From NCBI GenBank assembly GCA_030015575.1, contig JASDDO010000024.1, positions 218,012,996-218,076,995 on the forward strand: 64,000 nt of DNA. The letters run 5' to 3'. Both the position numbers and the translations under genes were made by a program. The stretch comes from Agapanthus africanus. Its lineage: Eukaryota > Streptophyta > Magnoliopsida > Asparagales > Amaryllidaceae. Below, one piece after another: positions 22,098 through 33,916 of this stretch. Positions within the stretch are counted from its first letter, which is position 1. Each line of letters starts with the position of its first letter. Below the pieces are notes generated by a model, which saw nothing but the letters and a program-made list of their open reading frames with translations, was not told where the DNA came from and did no database searches.

Positions 22098-25000
22098 TGT
22101 CACGCCCCGCTTCCCAAAATACGGAATACAAGGGGTTGACAAGGCCAGCCATGCTCCTACGGTCGAGGAAACATCCTGTTGTAGTCACACTTCGGCTTCT
22201 AGCTTTATGTGGTAATCAGTAATCAATGCACATGTAATGAGAAATGCGGTCACTAAATTGAAACAAATACAAAACACTAACGAGATAGAGATCAAGGAAG
22301 TATAGTTCCGAGTCGCTAGTCCAGATATCCGGAATGTCCTCGAGGTACGTCAGGTCCTGGTCCAAGCAAAATCCACTTCTCACTCTGAGCATGCATACTC
22401 AGGTCGTCAGAGCGACACAATAGCAATATATATAAATACAAATGTGAATACGTGCAATAATGATGAATATGAAACAGTACGCATGAAGTGATAATATAAG
22501 CATGAAGTAACCAGTACAGGTAACCAGTAAAGCGGGTATATCAAATCAGTAACCAATGCATGTCACTAAACCTATCAGTCTCTAAGTCTCACTGTCCAGG
22601 TCGCTAAACCTATCGTCAGTCTAAGTGTGAGAGTCAACCACTCGTGAGTATCCCCACCCAAGGGTAGGACCCAGGGGCAAGGGAACACGGGCCCGAGTCG
22701 CTCGCTAATAATTAGTAGTATAACCCATATATCTCCAGAATCGTTGTATGTGCCGGCAATGGGACTCCCGATATTCTATTGAACTCACACTCAAACTACC
22801 CCACACCCCGTGGTCTACATCAAACACCAACCACCAACTCAAATACTAGTCGGTCCATGACAAGTCTACGCGAGAGCTGAAGACATGATCTCCATCAAGC
22901 ATGTCTCGACTGGTACCCAAGGTAAATGGACAGTATTTGGTACCTTACCTATGACACTAATATAAGTGCTTCCATAATCATCCCATACTAATTATAGTCA
23001 CACTTATACATGTCCCATAGATGTCGACAATGCAATAAATCAATCGGGTCCGCGGATTGTGTACAAGTACGTATCACCTTCACTTATTCATTCACACTTT
23101 AACACTAACGTACTTGCCACAATCCAAACACTAATATCTAACACTGGGTAATATACACGATCACTAGGTTACCAATGTATAAGAGCTCTACATGATATGA
23201 TGAGGATGCAATAGCTATGACACGAATAAAATATCATCAGCCTGTGTCTTACCACTTGCATAATTCACTATAAATCATATAAGAATATTTAAGCAAAACA
23301 ATGTAAAAGGTGTAAGTAGTATGTTTAACTATCTAGCCATCAAAATTGGTTTTGAGTCAATCGGTTTCAGATTTACTAGTTGTGGCCATTTCAATTTAAG
23401 TGTCCACTGCTGAAGTCCAATTTCTGAACTGGAAGTCCGTTTCGTAACACATTTTAATCTCAGTTGGGATCATAATTTGGCGACACTATAGTTGAAAAAT
23501 ATTTAGGGTTATCAGTCAGGTTTCCAACTCATTAGACGGATCGATAATATCTATGGTGTACTGGAGGTTATGCACTGTACGATAAAGGGGTATACGTTCT
23601 GTCCCTGTTTGGGACTACTATACGTTCTGTTGATTTAAAATGCAGTTTAAATAGTAAACGATAGTATAAATGAATGAAATCACTGTCATTGGTTAGCTAA
23701 CAGTTTTATCTTCGTTATGGTATAGGGTTTCTCATCATAACATTTTCATACAGCAGGGTGGAAGTATTACAAAACTAGAATCAAAGGCCAGAGCTGCTCT
23801 AGACTGCAGTCTAGAGCCGCACTCCGAACCAGTTCCCGTCACCTTTTTAGCATAGAAACAGATTAAAACTCTTATAGGGTTCTATATCGTTGATTCGGCT
23901 TCTATATGAGCTCTCGAACACAAAATTCCAATTTGTAATCGATTAACTGTTATTTTTACGAATTTCAGGTACGGGAAAATTTCAATTTTAACGGGTTCAA
24001 ATGGGTTAGGCCTATCACGTCATTAAAGTCCGTATTTTACGGCCAAATCATAACACGATGTTCGTTATCACTCGGGCCATCATAGGTGATTTGTTTCCGT
24101 CAATTTAAAGGGGGTTTTCAGTTCGTGTTTTGCATCGAACACTTGCATTACTTGATTCGCAATCGAAATGTATATATGATATTGAAGTGCAATCGAATTG
24201 AATATGTATAATTAGCATGAAGCAAGTATTAAACTTTCCTGATGATGACGATCGGTGATATGACAGCAGCGGATGGTACAGAGGTGAACCACGGCTACGA
24301 TAGAGGCAACGGTGTGATCACGACGCAAACACGACAAAGGTTTAGCCTTGTCGTAGCTTGATTCTTGGACTTGATGGCTCGGTGGGTGCGACGGACGTGC
24401 GCTGGCGTTGCGATGGAAACCGTGTTGATGACGATGACGGCATAAGGGATCGAGACCACAGATTGGATGGCGACGACGATGACCAGAATAGCGGCAAGTG
24501 GCGATGGATGAAAGTGCTCGATGAAATGCCAAAGGGTTCAAGGGGTGTGAGTTTAACTCGTAGGCTCGGTTAAAGCTCCGGTGGCTTGACTGCAGCGATG
24601 CGGGGAGCTGGAGTTGGAGTGAGGTGGTTACGTTGTCGTCAGAGGCGACAGTGGTGGCATCAGCGGCAGGGGGTGCGTGAGGAGCTCGGGTGGGTTTGCA
24701 GCTGGTTGTCGGGCCTCACGCCGGAGATGAAGGAGGAGGTGGTGAGCTAGGGTTCAACGGCGGTGGCCTGGAACTCCGGCGGTGACTGACGGTGTAGAGG
24801 TGGGGAGCCGAAGGTGATGGTGGCGGCTGTTGGGGTTGTAGGGGAGCTCGGTTGCTGGAAGGAGGTGGTGAAGGGAGGAGGTCATAGCGGCTCGAGATGG
24901 TTGAGGTGGTCGCTGGCGACGGAGGAGGAGCTCGGCGGGTTCGTCGACGATGGAGGTTGGTGGCTGGAGATGCTAGTGGTGTAGGCGCGATGGGTTCGGT

Positions 25001-25647
25001 TGTGTAGTCGGGGTAGAGAGAGGTGGAGGGGCTTGGTGTGGTGCTGGGATGGCGATGAGGGAAGGAAGAGGAGAAGGTGTGTGATGCGATGGAGGTTGGT
25101 CGGGGGTGGATCGACGACGACTAGGAGGGGCGATGGTGCTCGGTGGTGTTGAGAGGGAGAACGAGCGCAAGGGGGAGGAGAGAGAGAGAGAGCGAGGGAG
25201 TAAATAGGGAGAACGAGAGTGAGGGGGAGGAGGAGAGAGAGGGGGATGCAGGTGAGGGGGACGCGGCGGTTGTGACGACGTGGGGGCATGGGAAATGAGC
25301 TCGACGTTGGGGAAGAAAAGAAAAAGGAGCGGGAAAGAAGAGAGGAGGGGGGAAGAAGGGAGTGAGCGGGTCAGGTTGGGGGAGATGGGCCAGGGCTGGG
25401 CTGGGCCAGAAAAATAAATAAAAGAGAGATAGAGAGGGAGTGGGTTGAGCTGAGGGAAAAAGATTAAAAGAGAGGGGGTGGAAATGGTGGGCTGGGCTGG
25501 GAAAATAAAAAGGAAAAAATGGAAAATAAAAAAAGGAAATAGATAATAGGGTTTGAGGTTTTAGGATTAGGGTTTTAAAATAATTATAAATATAAATGAA
25601 TAAATTTTGTAAGCAACACTTTATGAAAATACGGATATTGGTGTACA
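22098..25647 (-). repeat. LTR 2 (middle LTR) of the array
   Basis: 3550 bases. It serves as 3' LTR of internal B and 5' LTR of internal A. At its right end the terminal 19 bases seen in LTR 3 are missing, so the polypurine tract abuts TGTACACC; the deletion lies between two TGTA repeats. Confidence 0.9.
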
Positions 25648-26542
25648 TATCCCCCTTAAAGAAAATTTCCTCCTCGAAATTGAAATAACGATAAGCTATA
25701 AAGTGTAATGAGAAAAGCCACAAAATCAAACACTAACATATTGTGCTTTACTTAAAAGCAGCTAAATATAATCCAAGGTCTATATATGTATAAGAAATAA
25801 CACAACTAAATGAATAGGTCTAAGTAAGCCAAGGCAGGACCATCTATAATGATAAACTATATGCACAATATCAGAAAATAAAATAGCAATAACAAACAAT
25901 ATTGAAGGATTTACCGATAGACCAACATATTTTAGAATAAATATATTTCGATCAAACAATTTAAAATAACTTGAGAAGATCCATATGTGGAAATAAGAAA
26001 AAAAAATAGTATGTGCAACATATATTTGCGCTATTGAAAATATGACGAATGGTAGAGTATTCAGAATAAGTAAAACGGAAGTAGTTGATAGCACGCAAAA
26101 AATTCTTTTTTGTAAACACAAAATGGTGAAAACCAAATTTCGAATGACGATGTCACTGAATGTAATCCTAGTAATAACGAATAGCACTAAAATGTATAGG
26201 AGCTAGCCAGGGTATGGATTACAGTGGAATACGGTCCATCCAAAAAGGTCGGAAAGTGGTACACTTAATCTGAATGTTGAAGAGACTGGGGTCAGGTTAG
26301 TACAATGTGCAAGAGTGAATAGTAATGAATTTCAGGAGGGAAAGAAATTTATTGGGGAGGGAAAAACACTCAATGCATCACGCGAATCAATACCCAAGGA
26401 TCAGCGAACTCAGAAATTTTATTATTATTCCAGAAAATTTCAAACAAGGCATTCTCGAAAGGAAAGAGGTGGCCCTAAACTATACATGGATTTTTTTTGG
26501 CCAGAAACAAAATTAAATCACGTCAGTTGCGGTCATGGAAGT

Positions 26543-27187
26543 TCAGCAGGTTACGGCAAGATCGCGCGTTAAGATAGGGGCGTCCATTTCCATAGCGCCT
26601 CGCAGGATCGCCACTGGAGGTTCTTCTGCCATGGGATCTTCCTCTCCTGGTCCTTCTTTTTCGGCTGGAGCTTCTTCATCGTGATATACTTCCACGTGAT
26701 TCACCTCTTTCGGATTTTCTTCCACGGGATTTCCTTCCACTGGATTCTCCTCAGGGTCTTCCTCTCCTGAATTTTCTCCTACCGGGTCTTCTTCGGGATC
26801 TTCCTCTTCCGGGTCCTCTTCGGGGTCCTCTTCCTCCTCGTCGGAGTCACTGATCATGTCGACTTTTGGGGCTGCGACTCCCTCGTCCTCGGAATCGTTG
26901 TTGCCGAAAATAACTTGTGGGTCGTTGATTTCGTCATCTGAACTCACCAGCATGTAGTCCAAGGAAACGCAGGATCGAGTGTGCTCATCGATAGGCGGTG
27001 CGGCTCCAGGATTGACCATGGCCTGAAAAGAAAGAGTCATGATCAGACAGTGGAATACACCAAGAAAATAACCAAAGTTGTGGAGCACAAGGAAAAATAT
27101 ACGGTAGGTAAGGACTGAAAGATCAAAATTTAGAATATTGATGCAATATGCAGTATAAGGAAAATGAGTGGCAAGGGGATGATACAT
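26543..27187 (-). CDS. Acidic repetitive protein ORF, copy B
   Basis: A 214-codon ORF, the longer of the two copies. After a hydrophobic, probably non-coding N-terminal stretch, MVNPGAAPPIDEH (about residue 60) marks the likely real start, giving roughly 155 residues. It has SSDDEINDPQVIFGNNDSED, DSDEEEEDPEEDPEEE, and a run of EDPEEDPVGEN / EDPEENPVEGN / ENPKEVNHVE repeats, then GEEDPMAEEPPVAI. More than a third of the repeat region is D or E. It lies directly downstream of the zinc-knuckle ORF on the same strand, so it may be a second Gag-like product or a spliced exon. Function unknown. Confidence 0.45.
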   Translation of the reverse strand: MYHPLATHFPYTAYCINILNFDLSVLTYRIFFLVLHNFGYFLGVFHCLIMTLSFQAMVNPGAAPPIDEHTRSCVSLDYMLVSSDDEINDPQVIFGNNDSEDEGVAAPKVDMISDSDEEEEDPEEDPEEEDPEEDPVGENSGEEDPEENPVEGNPVEENPKEVNHVEVYHDEEAPAEKEGPGEEDPMAEEPPVAILRGAMEMDAPILTRDLAVTC

Positions 27188-27409
27188 ACATCACAATTCA
27201 CAATTTTTTTGCATTCAAACTAAAAAGTTCAACGGATACAAGATTCTAAACGAAAGGAAACATTTACTAAAGAGTGACAATATTTTTATTGGAAGCAGAA
27301 AAGGTGATAGTTCTTCGTTGATATCTAGACCGCTGCATTCTCATCAAGCGAGTGGAATCCTGCACTGTGTCCGTACTATCCTCGAAGCTTGAACTACGAA
27401 ATAACCAAG

Positions 27410-27823
27410 TCACTTAGCAGTAGTGGAGAGTGTGGACGAATCTCCTCCTTGCAGCTCCTTCCTTCTAGGGCAATCATTGACAAGATGTTCGTCGGATCCA
27501 TAAATCAAGCATTGCCCTTTGGCGCTGCGACAATCTCTCTGAAGGTGTCCTGGCTTCTTACAGTATCCACAACATTGAGTCCTCCGCTGCTTCTGTTGCT
27601 GAGAAACAAGTGGGCGCTTCATCTTCACCTCTTTTCCTTGTTTAACAGGGATTCCCTTACGATTGGAGGCTTCCGCTGGTGCCTGAGTCATCTGCCTTCT
27701 TAATCCTTCAGCTAACAGGTCGTTCGTTCGCTCCTGGGCTTCCTTCAAATATTGCAATACATTCAAAATCTCGACGGTATGATTCTGGGGAGTGGAGATA
27801 GAAGAAGAGTCGTTGGAAGACAA
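27410..27823 (-). CDS. Zinc-knuckle Gag-like protein, copy B (intact)
   Basis: Intact 137-codon ORF. The N-terminus is Ser-rich, followed by a short helical segment (ILNVLQYLKEAQERTNDLL), then a basic linker rich in K, R and Q, and two zinc knuckles near the C-terminus: CGYCKKPGHLQRDC (CX2CX4HX4C, complete) and CLIYGSDEHLVNDC (second cysteine changed to Y). A normal Ty3/Gypsy Gag is 300 residues or more with a capsid domain; that domain is absent. It probably binds element RNA and relies on helper Gag for particle assembly. About 370 bases separate its start from the LTR. Confidence 0.65.
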   Translation of the reverse strand: MSSNDSSSISTPQNHTVEILNVLQYLKEAQERTNDLLAEGLRRQMTQAPAEASNRKGIPVKQGKEVKMKRPLVSQQQKQRRTQCCGYCKKPGHLQRDCRSAKGQCLIYGSDEHLVNDCPRRKELQGGDSSTLSTTAK

Positions 27824-28166
27824 TGTCCTGAAACAACAATTTTAGGACGACATAAGGTACAAGCTATAAGAATCAGAATACAATATAGATTAGGCAAGGA
27901 AACAAGAATATCGGGTGAGGTGAAATTCTAATGAGTGGAAATCAAAGGTAAAACTCCAAGTCACTCAAACAGAGTACAGTATTGTAACTATACTGCAATT
28001 CATAATTACAATCACGTAACTCTACTAAGTCACCCAAAACACTAGCGGATGGATCAAAATATGTAGTAGATGAGTCAAGATCAAAGATAACGAGTTTACA
28101 ATCTAGACCGAAAGATGTCTTAGATTGTCAAGCCCTACACGGAAACTGTAATCACATTCTAAACCT

Positions 28167-28179
28167 GGCTCTGATACCA
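28167..28179 (-). other. Primer-binding site of internal B, tRNA-iMet
   Basis: GGCTCTGATACCA reads TGGTATCAGAGCC on the minus strand, a perfect 13-base match, 9 bases from LTR 3. Confidence 0.9.
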
Positions 28180-28188
28180 ACAAAACTA

Positions 28189-31100
28189 TGTCACGCCCCG
28201 CTTCCCAATATACGGAATACGAGGGGTTGACAAGGCCAGCCATGCTCCTACGGTCGAGGAAATATCCTGCCGTAGTCACACTTTGGCTTCTAGCTTTATG
28301 TGGTAATCAGTAATCAATACACAGGTAATGAGAAATGCGGTCACTAAATCGAAACTAATACAAAACACTAACTAGATAGAGATCAAGGAAGTATACCTCT
28401 GAGTCGCTAGCCCAGATATCCGGAATGTCCTCAAGGTACGTCAGGTCCTGGTCCAAGCTAAATTCACTTCTCACTCTGAGCATGCATACTCAAGTTGTCA
28501 GAGCGACACAATAGCAATATATATAAATACAAATGTGAACACGTGCCATAATGATGAATATGAAACAGTACGCATGAAGTGATAATATGAGCATGAAGTA
28601 ACCAGTACGGGTAACCAGTAAAGCGGGTATATCAAATCAGTAACCAATGCATGTTAGTAAACCTATCAGTCTCTAAGTCTCACTGTCCAGGTCGCTAAAC
28701 CTATCGTCAGTCCAAGTGTGAGAGTCAATCACTCGTGAGTATCCCCCACCCAAGGGTAGGACCAAGAGGCAAGGGAACACGGGCCCGAGTCGCTCGCTAA
28801 TAATTAGTAATATAACCCATATATCTCCAGAATCGCTGTATGTGCCGGCAATGGGACTCCCGAGATTCCGTTGAACTCACACTCAAACTACCCCACACCC
28901 CGTGGTCTACATCAAACACCAACCATCAACTCAAATACTAGTCGGTCCATGACAAGTCTACGCGAGAGCTGAAGACATGATCTCCATCAAGTATGTCTCG
29001 ACTGGTACCGAAGGTAAATGGATAGTATTTGGTGCCTTACCTATGAAACTAATATAATTGCTTCCATAATCGTCCCATACCAATTATAGTCACACTTATA
29101 CATGTCCCATAGACGTCGATAATGCAATAAATCAATCGGGTCCGCGGATTGTGTACAAGTACGTGTCACCTTCACTTATTCATTCATACTTTAACAATAA
29201 CGTACTTGCCACAATCCGAACACTAATATCTAACACCGGGTAATATACACGATCACTAGGTTACCAATGTATAAGAGCTCTACATGATATGATGAGGATG
29301 CAATAGCTATGACACGAATAAAATATCATCATCCAGTGTCCTACCACTTGCATAATTCACTATAAATCATATAAGCATATTTAAGCAAAATAATGTAAAA
29401 GGTGTAAGCAGTATGTTTAACTATCTAGCCATCAAAATTGGTTTCGAGCCAATCAGGTTTCAGATTTACTAGTTGTGGCCATTTCAATTTAAGTGTTCAC
29501 TGCTGGAAGTCCAATTTCTGAACTGGAAGTCCGTTTCGTAACACATTTTAATCTCAGTTGGAATCATAATTAGGCGACACTATAGTTGAACAATATTTTG
29601 GGTTATCAGTCAGATTTCCAACGCATTAGACGGATCGATAATGTCCATGGTGTACTGGAAGTTATGCACTGTACGATAAAGGGGTATACGTTCTGTCCCT
29701 GTTTGGGACTGCTATACGTTCTGTTGATTTAAAATGCAGTTTAAATAGTAAACGACAGTAGAAATGAATGAAATCACTTTAATTGGTTAGCTAACAGTTT
29801 TATCTTCGTTATGGTATAGGGTTCCGCATCATAACATTTTCATACAGCAGGGTGGAAGCATTACAAAACTAGAATCAAAGGCCAGAGCTGCTCTAGACTG
29901 CAGTCCAGAGCCGCACTCCGAACCAGTTCCCGTCACCATTTTAGCATAGAAACAGATTAAAACTCTTATGGGGTTCTAGGTCGTTGATTCGTCTTCGATA
30001 TGAGCTCTCGAACGCAACATTCTAATTTGTAATCAATTAACTGTGATTTTTACGAGTTTCAGGTACGGGGAAATTTCAATTTTAACGGGTTCAAATGGGT
30101 TAGGCCTATCACGTCATTATAGTCCGTATTTTACGGCCAAATCATAACACGATGTTAGTTATCACTCGGGCCATCATATGAAATTTGTTTCCGTCAAGTT
30201 AAAGGTGGTTTTCAGTTCGTGTTTTGCATCGAACACTTGCATTACTTGGTTCACAATCGAAATATATATATGATATTGAAGTGAAATCGAATTGAATAGG
30301 TATAATTTGCATGAAACAAGTATTAAAATTGCCTGACGATGACGATCGGTGATATGAAAGCAGCGGACGGAACAATGGTGAACCAGGACTACGGTAGCGG
30401 CCACGACGGAAACACGACAAAGGTTTAGCCTTGTCGAAGCTTGATTCTTAGACTTGATGGCTCGGTTGGTAAGACGGACGTGCGCTGGCGTTGCGATGGA
30501 TACCGTGTTGATGACGATGACGGTTTAAGGGATCGAGGCCACAGATTGGATGGCGACGACGGTGACCAGAATAGCGGCAAGTGGCAACGGATGAAAGTGC
30601 TCGATGAAATGCCGAAGGGTGCAAGGGGCGTAAGTTTAACTCGTAGGCTCGGTTAAAGCTCCGGTGGCTTGACAGCAGCGATGCAGGGAGCTGGAGTTGG
30701 AGTGAGGTGGTTGCGTTGTCGTGAGAGGCGACGGTGGTGGCATCGGCTGCAGGGGGTGCGTGAGGAGCTCGGGTGGGTTTGCAGTTGGTTGTCGGGCCTC
30801 ACACCGGAGATGAAGGAGGAGGCAAGTGGAGGAGGAGGTAGTGAACTAGGGTTCAACGGCGGTGGCCTGGAACTCCGGCGGTGACTGATGGTGTAGAGGT
30901 GGGGAGCCGAAGGTGATGGTGGCGGTTGTTGGGGTTATAGGGGAGCTCGGTTGCTGGAAGGAGGTGGTGAAGGGAGGAGGTCGTAGTGGCTCGAGATGGT
31001 TGAGGTGGTTGCTGGCGACGGAGGAGGAACTCGGCGGGTTCGTCGGCGATGGAGGTTGGTGGCTGGAGATGCTCGCGGTGGAGGTGCGATGGGTTCGGTT

Positions 31101-31777
31101 GTGTAGTCGGGGTAAAGAGAGGTGGAGGGGCTTAGTGTGGTGTTAGGGTGGCGATGAGGGAAGGAGGAGGAGAAGGTGGGTGAGGCGATGGAGGTTGGTC
31201 GGGGGAGGATCGACGACGATTAGGAGGGACGATGGTGCTCGGTGGTGTTGAGAGGGAGAACGAAAGAGAGGGGAAGGAGGAGAGAGAGAGTGTGTGAGGG
31301 AGTAAACAGGGAAAACGAGAGTGAGGGGGAGGAGGAGAGAGATGGGGATGTAGGCGAGGGGGTCGCGGCGGTTGCGACGACGTGGGGGCGTGGGAAACGA
31401 GCGCGACGTGGGGGAAGAAAAGAAAAAGGAGCGGGAAAGAAGGGAGGAGTGAGGAAGAAGGGAGTGAGCGGGTCGGGTTTAGGGAGATGGGCCGGGGCTG
31501 GGCTTGGCCAGAAAAATAAATAAAAGAGAGATAGAGAGGGAGTGGGCTGGGCTGAGGGAAAAAGATTAAAAGAGAGGGGGAGGAAATGGTGGGCTGGGCT
31601 GGGAAAATAAAAAGGGAAAAATGAAAAATAAAAAAAGGAAATAGATAATAGGATTTGGGGTTTTAGGGTTAGGGTTTTAAAATAAATAAAATAATTATAA
31701 ATATAAATGAAAATTTTTTGTAAGCAAGACTTTATGAAAATACGGATATTGGTGTACAACAAGAACTGGGTATTACA
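28189..31777 (-). repeat. LTR 3 (outer 5' LTR) of the array
   Basis: 3589 bases, TGTCACGCCC...GGTATTACA on the plus strand; both termini are intact in this copy, so it defines the true LTR ends (minus TGTAATACCC...GGGGCGTGACA). Confidence 0.92.
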
Positions 31778-31782
31778 CGTAG
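31778..31782. repeat. Target-site duplication CGTAG of the array (right)
   Basis: Directly follows the terminal CA of LTR 3; differs from CATAG at 6002-6006 by one G-to-A change. Confidence 0.6.
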
Positions 31783-32700
31783 GGATTCCCAACCAAAATA
31801 GAATGCTTCATTATCATAAGCACATTATGCGATGGCTGATATTTGTGGTGTGTTCTAGTTTCTAAATTTAACTAACTGCATTCTGTTTTCAAATCTCCCC
31901 AATTGCAATGGTTGAGGGTTCAAAATAGAATTCTTCATTATGCTTTCGTGGTTTGCGAGGTTGCTATTTATGTTTGGGTATGTGTTGTTAGGATGCAACA
32001 ATTTAAAAGGCCGATTAGTGGCCGTGTAAATGCTTTCGGTTAACAATCGCACCAAAAAGAACTAAATGGTTAAATGTTCGCATATATTATCCTATGCAAA
32101 GTAATGGATGAATACCGATTGGATCAGTTGCGTATGCGATATACAGAGAACCAGATATCCAACATTCAAAACCCAAACTTAAAACAAAAGTTCAATTCTT
32201 TCCTTTTTCTCCTTATCAACATATTTTTCTATTTTTTTTTGGGAGTACCTCTATATTGTTTGTGTATTTGTTAGTCTCCAAATCCGATTATGCAATGTTT
32301 CTCCCTTGGTAAAGGAGCTCATTCCTTTTTGACGACAATTTTCTGTTTGCTATAATTATTATCAGCATGATTTCCCATGATTAAATGTCATTTCGAATGC
32401 TAGGCTTTGAACCAATGCCAACAACAAGCAAACAAATAAGATGCTAAAAAACCAAGAAGGACTTTCATGGAGATTAACTTCATATCCAGAAATGAAAAAC
32501 AAAACCGATAAAAGGGTCAGCGGTCTGAAGTGTCTCGAAGTCAACAACAGAGAATCCATGGCTTAGCCTCCCAATCTCCAAAAACAGAACAAGGCACAGC
32601 ACATCTCTTCCTGCTAAGAGCCCCGCCTGCCTAAAACAGAATCAAACAAAAACCTTACTTTAATGGCAATTTTGGGGCAAAAATTCAATCAAAATTAGGG
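31783..32700. other. Unique-looking flanking DNA, probably host intron or intergenic
   Basis: AT-rich with no repeat structure. A good minus-strand splice acceptor context (TTGATTCTGTTTTAG then GCAGGCGG) lies at about 32631-32650. The 65-codon ORF at 32362-32559 is hydrophobic and unsupported. Confidence 0.35.
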
Positions 32701-32719
32701 TTCTGAGAAGGAAATTATG

Positions 32720-32902
32720 CTAAAGAAACCAACTTGGAAGGAGCCGAATCAGGCTTCTCAAATTGGATGATGCCTTCGAGAGGGACCCGTCGTCTCCCAC
32801 TAACACCGTGCCTCCCTCTGCCTCCTTGAACGTCGGAGGCGAGAGGGGGCGAGCGGCTGTGGAGGGCCCGGCCTCACCGTTGTCAGCGACGGCAAGCGTC
32901 AT
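32720..32902 (-). CDS. Possible first exon of a host gene, not recognised
   Basis: On the minus strand a CT-rich stretch typical of a plant 5' UTR (about 32903-33020, with CTCTCTCCTC and CCAAACCCTAAC-like phrases) leads to an ATG at 32902. The first 50 codons have mixed, protein-like composition (DNGEAGPSTAARPLSPPTFK, then a Gly/Val segment) and no stop until 32720. A donor-like CCAAGTTGG lies near 32735. The opposite strand is open for 138 codons over the same DNA, so strand is uncertain. If real, downstream exons would lie toward or beyond the 6007-31777 array. I do not recognise the family. Confidence 0.25.
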   Translation of the reverse strand: MTLAVADNGEAGPSTAARPLSPPTFKEAEGGTVLVGDDGSLSKASSNLRSLIRLLPSWFL

Positions 32903-33185
32903 GAGGGATTTCTTAGAGTTAGGGTTGGGGAATTTGGAGTGGTATTTGGAGAAGATGGAGGAATTATGGTTTGAATTGGTGAAGGGAAGGATCGATTTTG
33001 AGGAGAGAGCTCTGTTACCCGCCGAACAACGGAGACGCGACCGCGCAGGTCCGTCTTGTCTGAAATTCGGGACAGATGATAATTGGTGCTATACTTCCAC
33101 CTCTGAAGATGCCAAGTTGATTATGACACCGTGTATCGAAGGTTTAAACGGATGCGGCCGATATAGCAGACTTCGTTAGATTCCC

Positions 33186-33580
33186 CCTTATTTGAGGGGT
33201 TATTGATTGTGGGGACGCTCTTCCCTGCAGGCGCAAGCCCCTGCAGTTAATTACCCTACCGCATCACGGCAACAACTTTCTCTTTCTCCCGATGGTCACT
33301 TCGTGTCGTGGGTGTTTGTTTTGTGTTTGGTTGCCCGTGGATTGTATACGGAGACTAATTTGCGTTGTCGCCCGTAGGACGTGGATTAGTCCAAATCCGT
33401 ATCTTTCTTAGATTTGGGTTTGGGGGGTTTTGTTTAAGGATATGTTACCCTTATTTGGGGCTAAGATCAACTTAAACGTTTGTTAAGGACATGTTAGTCT
33501 AATTCTAGACTAAGATCAACTTAACGGGATCGTTTAGATCCGACAAGAGAGCAATTGGGCTTTATTGTTTAGTTTAATGA
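33186..33580. other. Non-coding edge of the Tat element
   Basis: GGATTGTATACGGAGACTAA at about 33347 echoes GGATTGTATACAGGGATTGA at 43433 and GATTGTATACAAGGGTCA at 44094, so this stretch is a diverged relative of the element's own 3' region. The precise boundary with host DNA was not found. Confidence 0.4.
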
Positions 33581-33916
33581 CATTACGGTCGATAATTAGT
33601 TTAAGAACATTACGGTCCATTGTTAGTTTTAAGAAATTGCGGTCGAGGTTAAGGACATCATAGTCCGTGAGTTTAAGGACCTCACAGTCCGGTGTTAGTT
33701 TTAAGACATCACGGTCGAGGTTACGGACGTCATAGTCCTTGAGTTTAAGGACCCCACAGTCCAGCGTTAGTTTAAAGACATCACGGTCGAGATTAAGGGC
33801 GTCATAGTCTATGAGTTTAAGGACCCCACAGTCCGGTATTAGTTTTAAGACATCACGGTCGAGATTAAGGACGTCATAGTCCATGAGTTTAAGGACCCCA
33901 CAGTCCGTAGTCATGT
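33580..33916. repeat. 72-bp tandem array, left copy (about 4.5 units)
   Basis: Each unit is built from three 24-base-scale phrases of the type TTAAGGACNTCATAGTCC, TTTAAGGACCCCACAGTCC and TTTTAAGACATCACGGTC. The minus strand stays open for 126 codons as a 24-residue repeat (VLKLTDYDVLNLDRD). The same unit forms the array at 41794-42153. Confidence 0.85.

Larger units (their letters stand above)
25648..28188 (-). other. Internal region B of the array
   Basis: Second internal copy, similar to A throughout, by eye around 95%. Minus-strand order: primer site 28167-28179, Gag-like ORF, acidic ORF, AT-rich stretch, polypurine tract (+ strand 25648-25660, minus AAGGGGGATA). Confidence 0.85.
6007..31777 (-). 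mobile_element. Non-autonomous LTR element as a tandem array: LTR-internal-LTR-internal-LTR
   Basis: Three LTR copies of about 3.55-3.59 kb (6007-6059 plus 16019-19548; 22098-25647; 28189-31777) alternate with two internals of about 2.5 kb. Minus orientation is fixed by primer sites complementary to tRNA-iMet (22077-22088 and 28167-28179) on the right of each internal, polypurine tracts on the left (minus strand AAGAGGGATA and AAGGGGGATA), and TGTAATACCC...GTGACA termini. The whole array is bounded by one near-perfect TSD. Only Gag-like coding is present; no protease, RT or integrase was found in either internal, so the element depends on a helper. LTR 1 is split by the 6060-16013 element. 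Confidence 0.85.

Noticed and set aside
31885..31915. TTTCAAATCTCCCCAATTGCAATGG resembling the DNA left of 6002 as an extended target duplication
   Set aside because: It lies about 110 bases from the array end, so it cannot be part of the TSD; probably chance or an older local duplication.
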